Origin: Bacillota bacterium
GTDB lineage: Bacteria; Bacillota; Bacilli; Bacillales_B; DSM-18226
Direction: 5' to 3'
DNA: 6,930 nt
Assembly: GCA_021821235.1 (NCBI GenBank)
Contig: JAKACS010000163.1
Location: 1-6,930 of the forward strand
The notes below the pieces were generated by a model. That model was not told where the DNA came from. It worked only from the letters and a program-made list of their open reading frames with translations, and made no database searches. The number at the start of each line of letters is the position of its first letter. Within the stretch, counting starts at the first letter, position 1. A program made the translations under genes and the position numbers. Below are positions 5,196 through 6,930 of the stretch, piece after piece.

Positions 5196-5864
5196 TCATT
5201 TTTTTATAAGGCTATCGACATTTGCAAAACGCTCTAAATCTTTATTTTTGCCAATTACGACCAATACATCTCCCTTATCTAGCGTCTCATCTGGAGAAGG
5301 AGATATATTTATATCATGATTTCGGCGAATTGCAATGACACTTAGATTAAAACGGGCTCGCAGATCAATTTCCCTTAAGGACTTTTTCGCCATATTATCG
5401 GGGATTTTAATTTCCTCAACACTATAATCTTTCGAAAGTTCAATAAAATTAAGGACGTTGGGAGATAAAAGCTGATGGGCAACGCGGATTCCCATGTCCC
5501 TCTCAGGATGGATCACCCAATCCGCCCCAACTTTATATAAAACTTGGCCGTGAAGTTTATTCACAGCTTTTGCGATCACTTTGCGGACGCCAAGCTCTTT
5601 TACTAACAGCACCGTTAAAATGCTTGCTTGAATGTCATTTCCAATTGCCACAATTACCGTGTCTATATTTCGAATCCCAATTGATTTTAAAGCTTCCGCA
5701 TCCGTTGAGTCAGCGATTAAAGCATGGGTGACATATGGATGTGCATCATCCACTCTTTCTTCATTTAGATCAACACCCAAAACTTCCTGTCCCGCTTCAA
5801 ACAATTTCGAGGCCAAACTTAATCCAAAGCGGCCTAAACCAATAACAGCATAAGACGTTACCAC
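5196..5864 (-). CDS. ktrA: Ktr potassium uptake regulatory subunit (KtrA/KtrC, RCK protein)
   Basis: This is the cytosolic ring subunit that binds the KtrB channel and gates K+ uptake. The 222 residues equal the family length. The RCK_N Rossmann domain (1-120) has the nucleotide motif GLGRFG (9-14) and Asp32 at the end of the second strand, which binds the ribose of ATP/ADP or NAD. A crossover (120-140) leads to the RCK_C domain (141-218), where KtrA of S. aureus binds cyclic di-AMP. By recalled numbering, Leu163, Asp167, Arg169, Val176, Ile177 and Pro191 of that pocket are kept, while position 175 is Ser rather than Asn. The start is GTG (5864-5862), supported by AAAGGTGA 6 bases upstream. 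The gene follows the channel gene by 27 bases, so they form an operon. KtrA and KtrC cannot be told apart here. Confidence 0.93.
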   Translation of the reverse strand: MVTSYAVIGLGRFGLSLASKLFEAGQEVLGVDLNEERVDDAHPYVTHALIADSTDAEALKSIGIRNIDTVIVAIGNDIQASILTVLLVKELGVRKVIAKAVNKLHGQVLYKVGADWVIHPERDMGIRVAHQLLSPNVLNFIELSKDYSVEEIKIPDNMAKKSLREIDLRARFNLSVIAIRRNHDINISPSPDETLDKGDVLVVIGKNKDLERFANVDSLIKK

Positions 5865-5891
5865 TATCTTTCACCTTTCTTTCTCATAACA

Positions 5892-6930
5892 TTAGCCAAT
5901 CATAATTTTGCCTTTAGGATAACGAAATGCATCTGGATTGCGCCGAATGGTTACCGCAAAAGCGATTGTTAAGGGGCCTACACGTCCGGCAAACATCGCG
6001 AAAATAATAATCAGTCTGCCAATCGGAGACAAATCCGGTGTCAGACCCATTGACAGGCCAACAGTTCCAAAGGCAGAGGTTGCTTCAAATAAGATCATCA
6101 AAAAAGCTTTACCAGGTTCGGTTATCGTAAGTAACATTGTTGTAAGCATAACAATGAATAAACCGCTGATTGTAACGGTCAGCGCCTTGTAAATGGTTTC
6201 ATAAACAATTCGCTGCCGGTAAAAAATGACATCCTCTTTCCCGCGAATTTGCGACCATACCGCTCCAATTAATGTTATAAACGTAGTCGTTTTGATCCCG
6301 CCGCCTGTCGAACCAGGTGATGCACCGACAAACATTAAGAAAATAATTAAAAAGAGTGATGATTGCGTCATATCGCCAATATTCAGAGTATTGGCCCCTG
6401 CAGTTCTCGGTGTAATGGCCTGAAAGGAGGCTGCAAGAATTTTCCCTAAAAAAGACAATGGCTTTAATGTTTTCGGGTTTGTATATTCCAGAGCAAAAAT
6501 TCCGATTGTTCCTGCAATGATTAAGGCAGCTGTTGTCAGCAGCACCACTTTCGTATGCAGCGATAGCTTCCGTACTTGCCGGTACTCGAATAATTCGTTC
6601 AAAACAATAAACCCAATGCCGCCAAGAACAATCAAGGCATCAACGGTTAAGTTAACGACAGGATCCTGCACATAGTTTGTTAAACTGCGGAATTCTCCCG
6701 TTATGTCAAACCCAGCGTTATTAAAAAGCGAAATCGAGTGAAAAATACCGAAATAGATTGCCCTTCCCAGCGGCATATCAAAAGCGAAACGAATGGAAAG
6801 CAAGACCGCACCAGCCAATTCAATAACAGCTGTAAAAATCAAAATTCGCCTTGCTAAGCGAACGACACCCTCCATGGATAAATTATTCAACGATTCCTGC
6901 AGCAAAATTCTTTCCTTTAAGGAAATTCGT
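5892..6930 (-). CDS. ktrB: Ktr potassium translocating subunit (KtrB/KtrD), N-terminus outside the window
   Basis: This is the membrane channel of a Na+-dependent K+ uptake system of the TrkH/KtrB superfamily, built of four M1-P-M2 units. About 345 C-terminal codons are present; full-length proteins are about 445. The frame stays open to the right edge (codons for RISLKERI precede the TTG at 6905), so that TTG is internal, not a start. Counting from it, visible parts are the second filter loop FNNAGFD (61-67), the third QAITPRTAGANT (162-173), the intramembrane gate loop GASPGSTGGGIKTTTF (194-209) and the fourth filter SAFGTVGLS (277-285). Each filter keeps its glycine. The C-terminus KGKIMIG is typical of KtrB and sits near the RCK ring. 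It is followed after 27 bases by the regulatory subunit. The first repeat and the promoter lie outside the window. Confidence 0.94.
   Translation of the reverse strand, partial: RISLKERILLQESLNNLSMEGVVRLARRILIFTAVIELAGAVLLSIRFAFDMPLGRAIYFGIFHSISLFNNAGFDITGEFRSLTNYVQDPVVNLTVDALIVLGGIGFIVLNELFEYRQVRKLSLHTKVVLLTTAALIIAGTIGIFALEYTNPKTLKPLSFLGKILAASFQAITPRTAGANTLNIGDMTQSSLFLIIFLMFVGASPGSTGGGIKTTTFITLIGAVWSQIRGKEDVIFYRQRIVYETIYKALTVTISGLFIVMLTTMLLTITEPGKAFLMILFEATSAFGTVGLSMGLTPDLSPIGRLIIIFAMFAGRVGPLTIAFAVTIRRNPDAFRYPKGKIMIG

Noticed and set aside
5632..6423. Three plus-strand frames (5632-5853, 5938-6192, 6226-6423) opposite the ktr genes
   Set aside because: All are antisense shadows of conserved Ktr coding sequence.
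6903..6905. TTG at 6905 as the start of the KtrB gene
   Set aside because: The frame stays open to the window edge with KtrB-like residues upstream, and about 100 N-terminal residues with the first filter loop would be missing.

Overview
The window looks like chromosomal DNA of a low-GC Gram-positive endospore former of the Bacillaceae. Supporting signs are strong AGGAGG-type ribosome binding sites, a YjcZ-type sporulation miniprotein behind a SigE/SigK-like promoter, a polyglycerolphosphate lipoteichoic acid (LTA) synthase behind an extracytoplasmic-function (ECF) sigma promoter, a ComFB-family protein and a Ktr potassium uptake pair. Base composition looks even, and I see no transposase, integrase, tRNA, rRNA or CRISPR array.

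Layout from left to right. The first 48 bases hold the start of a minus-strand gene that runs off the window. Next, also on the minus strand, is a 120-residue coiled-coil protein of unknown function (130-492). A 255-base gap then carries a sporulation-type promoter for a 30-residue plus-strand YjcZ-family gene (748-840). A bidirectional terminator (862-894) separates this gene from the convergent LTA synthase gene (899-2884, minus). The LTA synthase leader (2885-3097) holds a near-perfect ECF sigma promoter, a second SigA-like promoter and a dyad over that promoter. A major facilitator superfamily (MFS) transporter follows (3098-4294, minus). Its 5' end appears damaged or uses an unusual start, because protein-like sequence continues in frame upstream with no normal start codon.

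The MFS gene is divergent from a small plus-strand gene of unknown function (4510-4698). That gene converges on a minus-strand comFB-like gene (4729-5004), with a terminator between them. The right end is a two-gene minus-strand operon: a KtrB/KtrD-type potassium translocator that continues past the right edge (5892-6930), and 27 bases downstream its cytosolic regulatory subunit of KtrA/KtrC type (5196-5864). A perfect 18-bp hairpin touches the stop codon of the latter.

How the genes fit together. The Ktr pair forms one transporter: KtrB is the membrane channel, and the RCK ring protein gates it with nucleotide and probably cyclic di-AMP. LTA synthase acts at the outer face of the membrane, and its ECF promoter suggests a cell-envelope stress paralogue similar to YfnI of B. 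subtilis. The remaining genes look like single-gene transcription units. Most of the window is ordinary housekeeping and accessory content, and I do not see a clear undescribed system. The points most worth a second look are the ECF promoter, the broken or unusual MFS 5' end, and the lone ComFB-like gene next to a Ktr regulator, which may share cyclic dinucleotide sensing.
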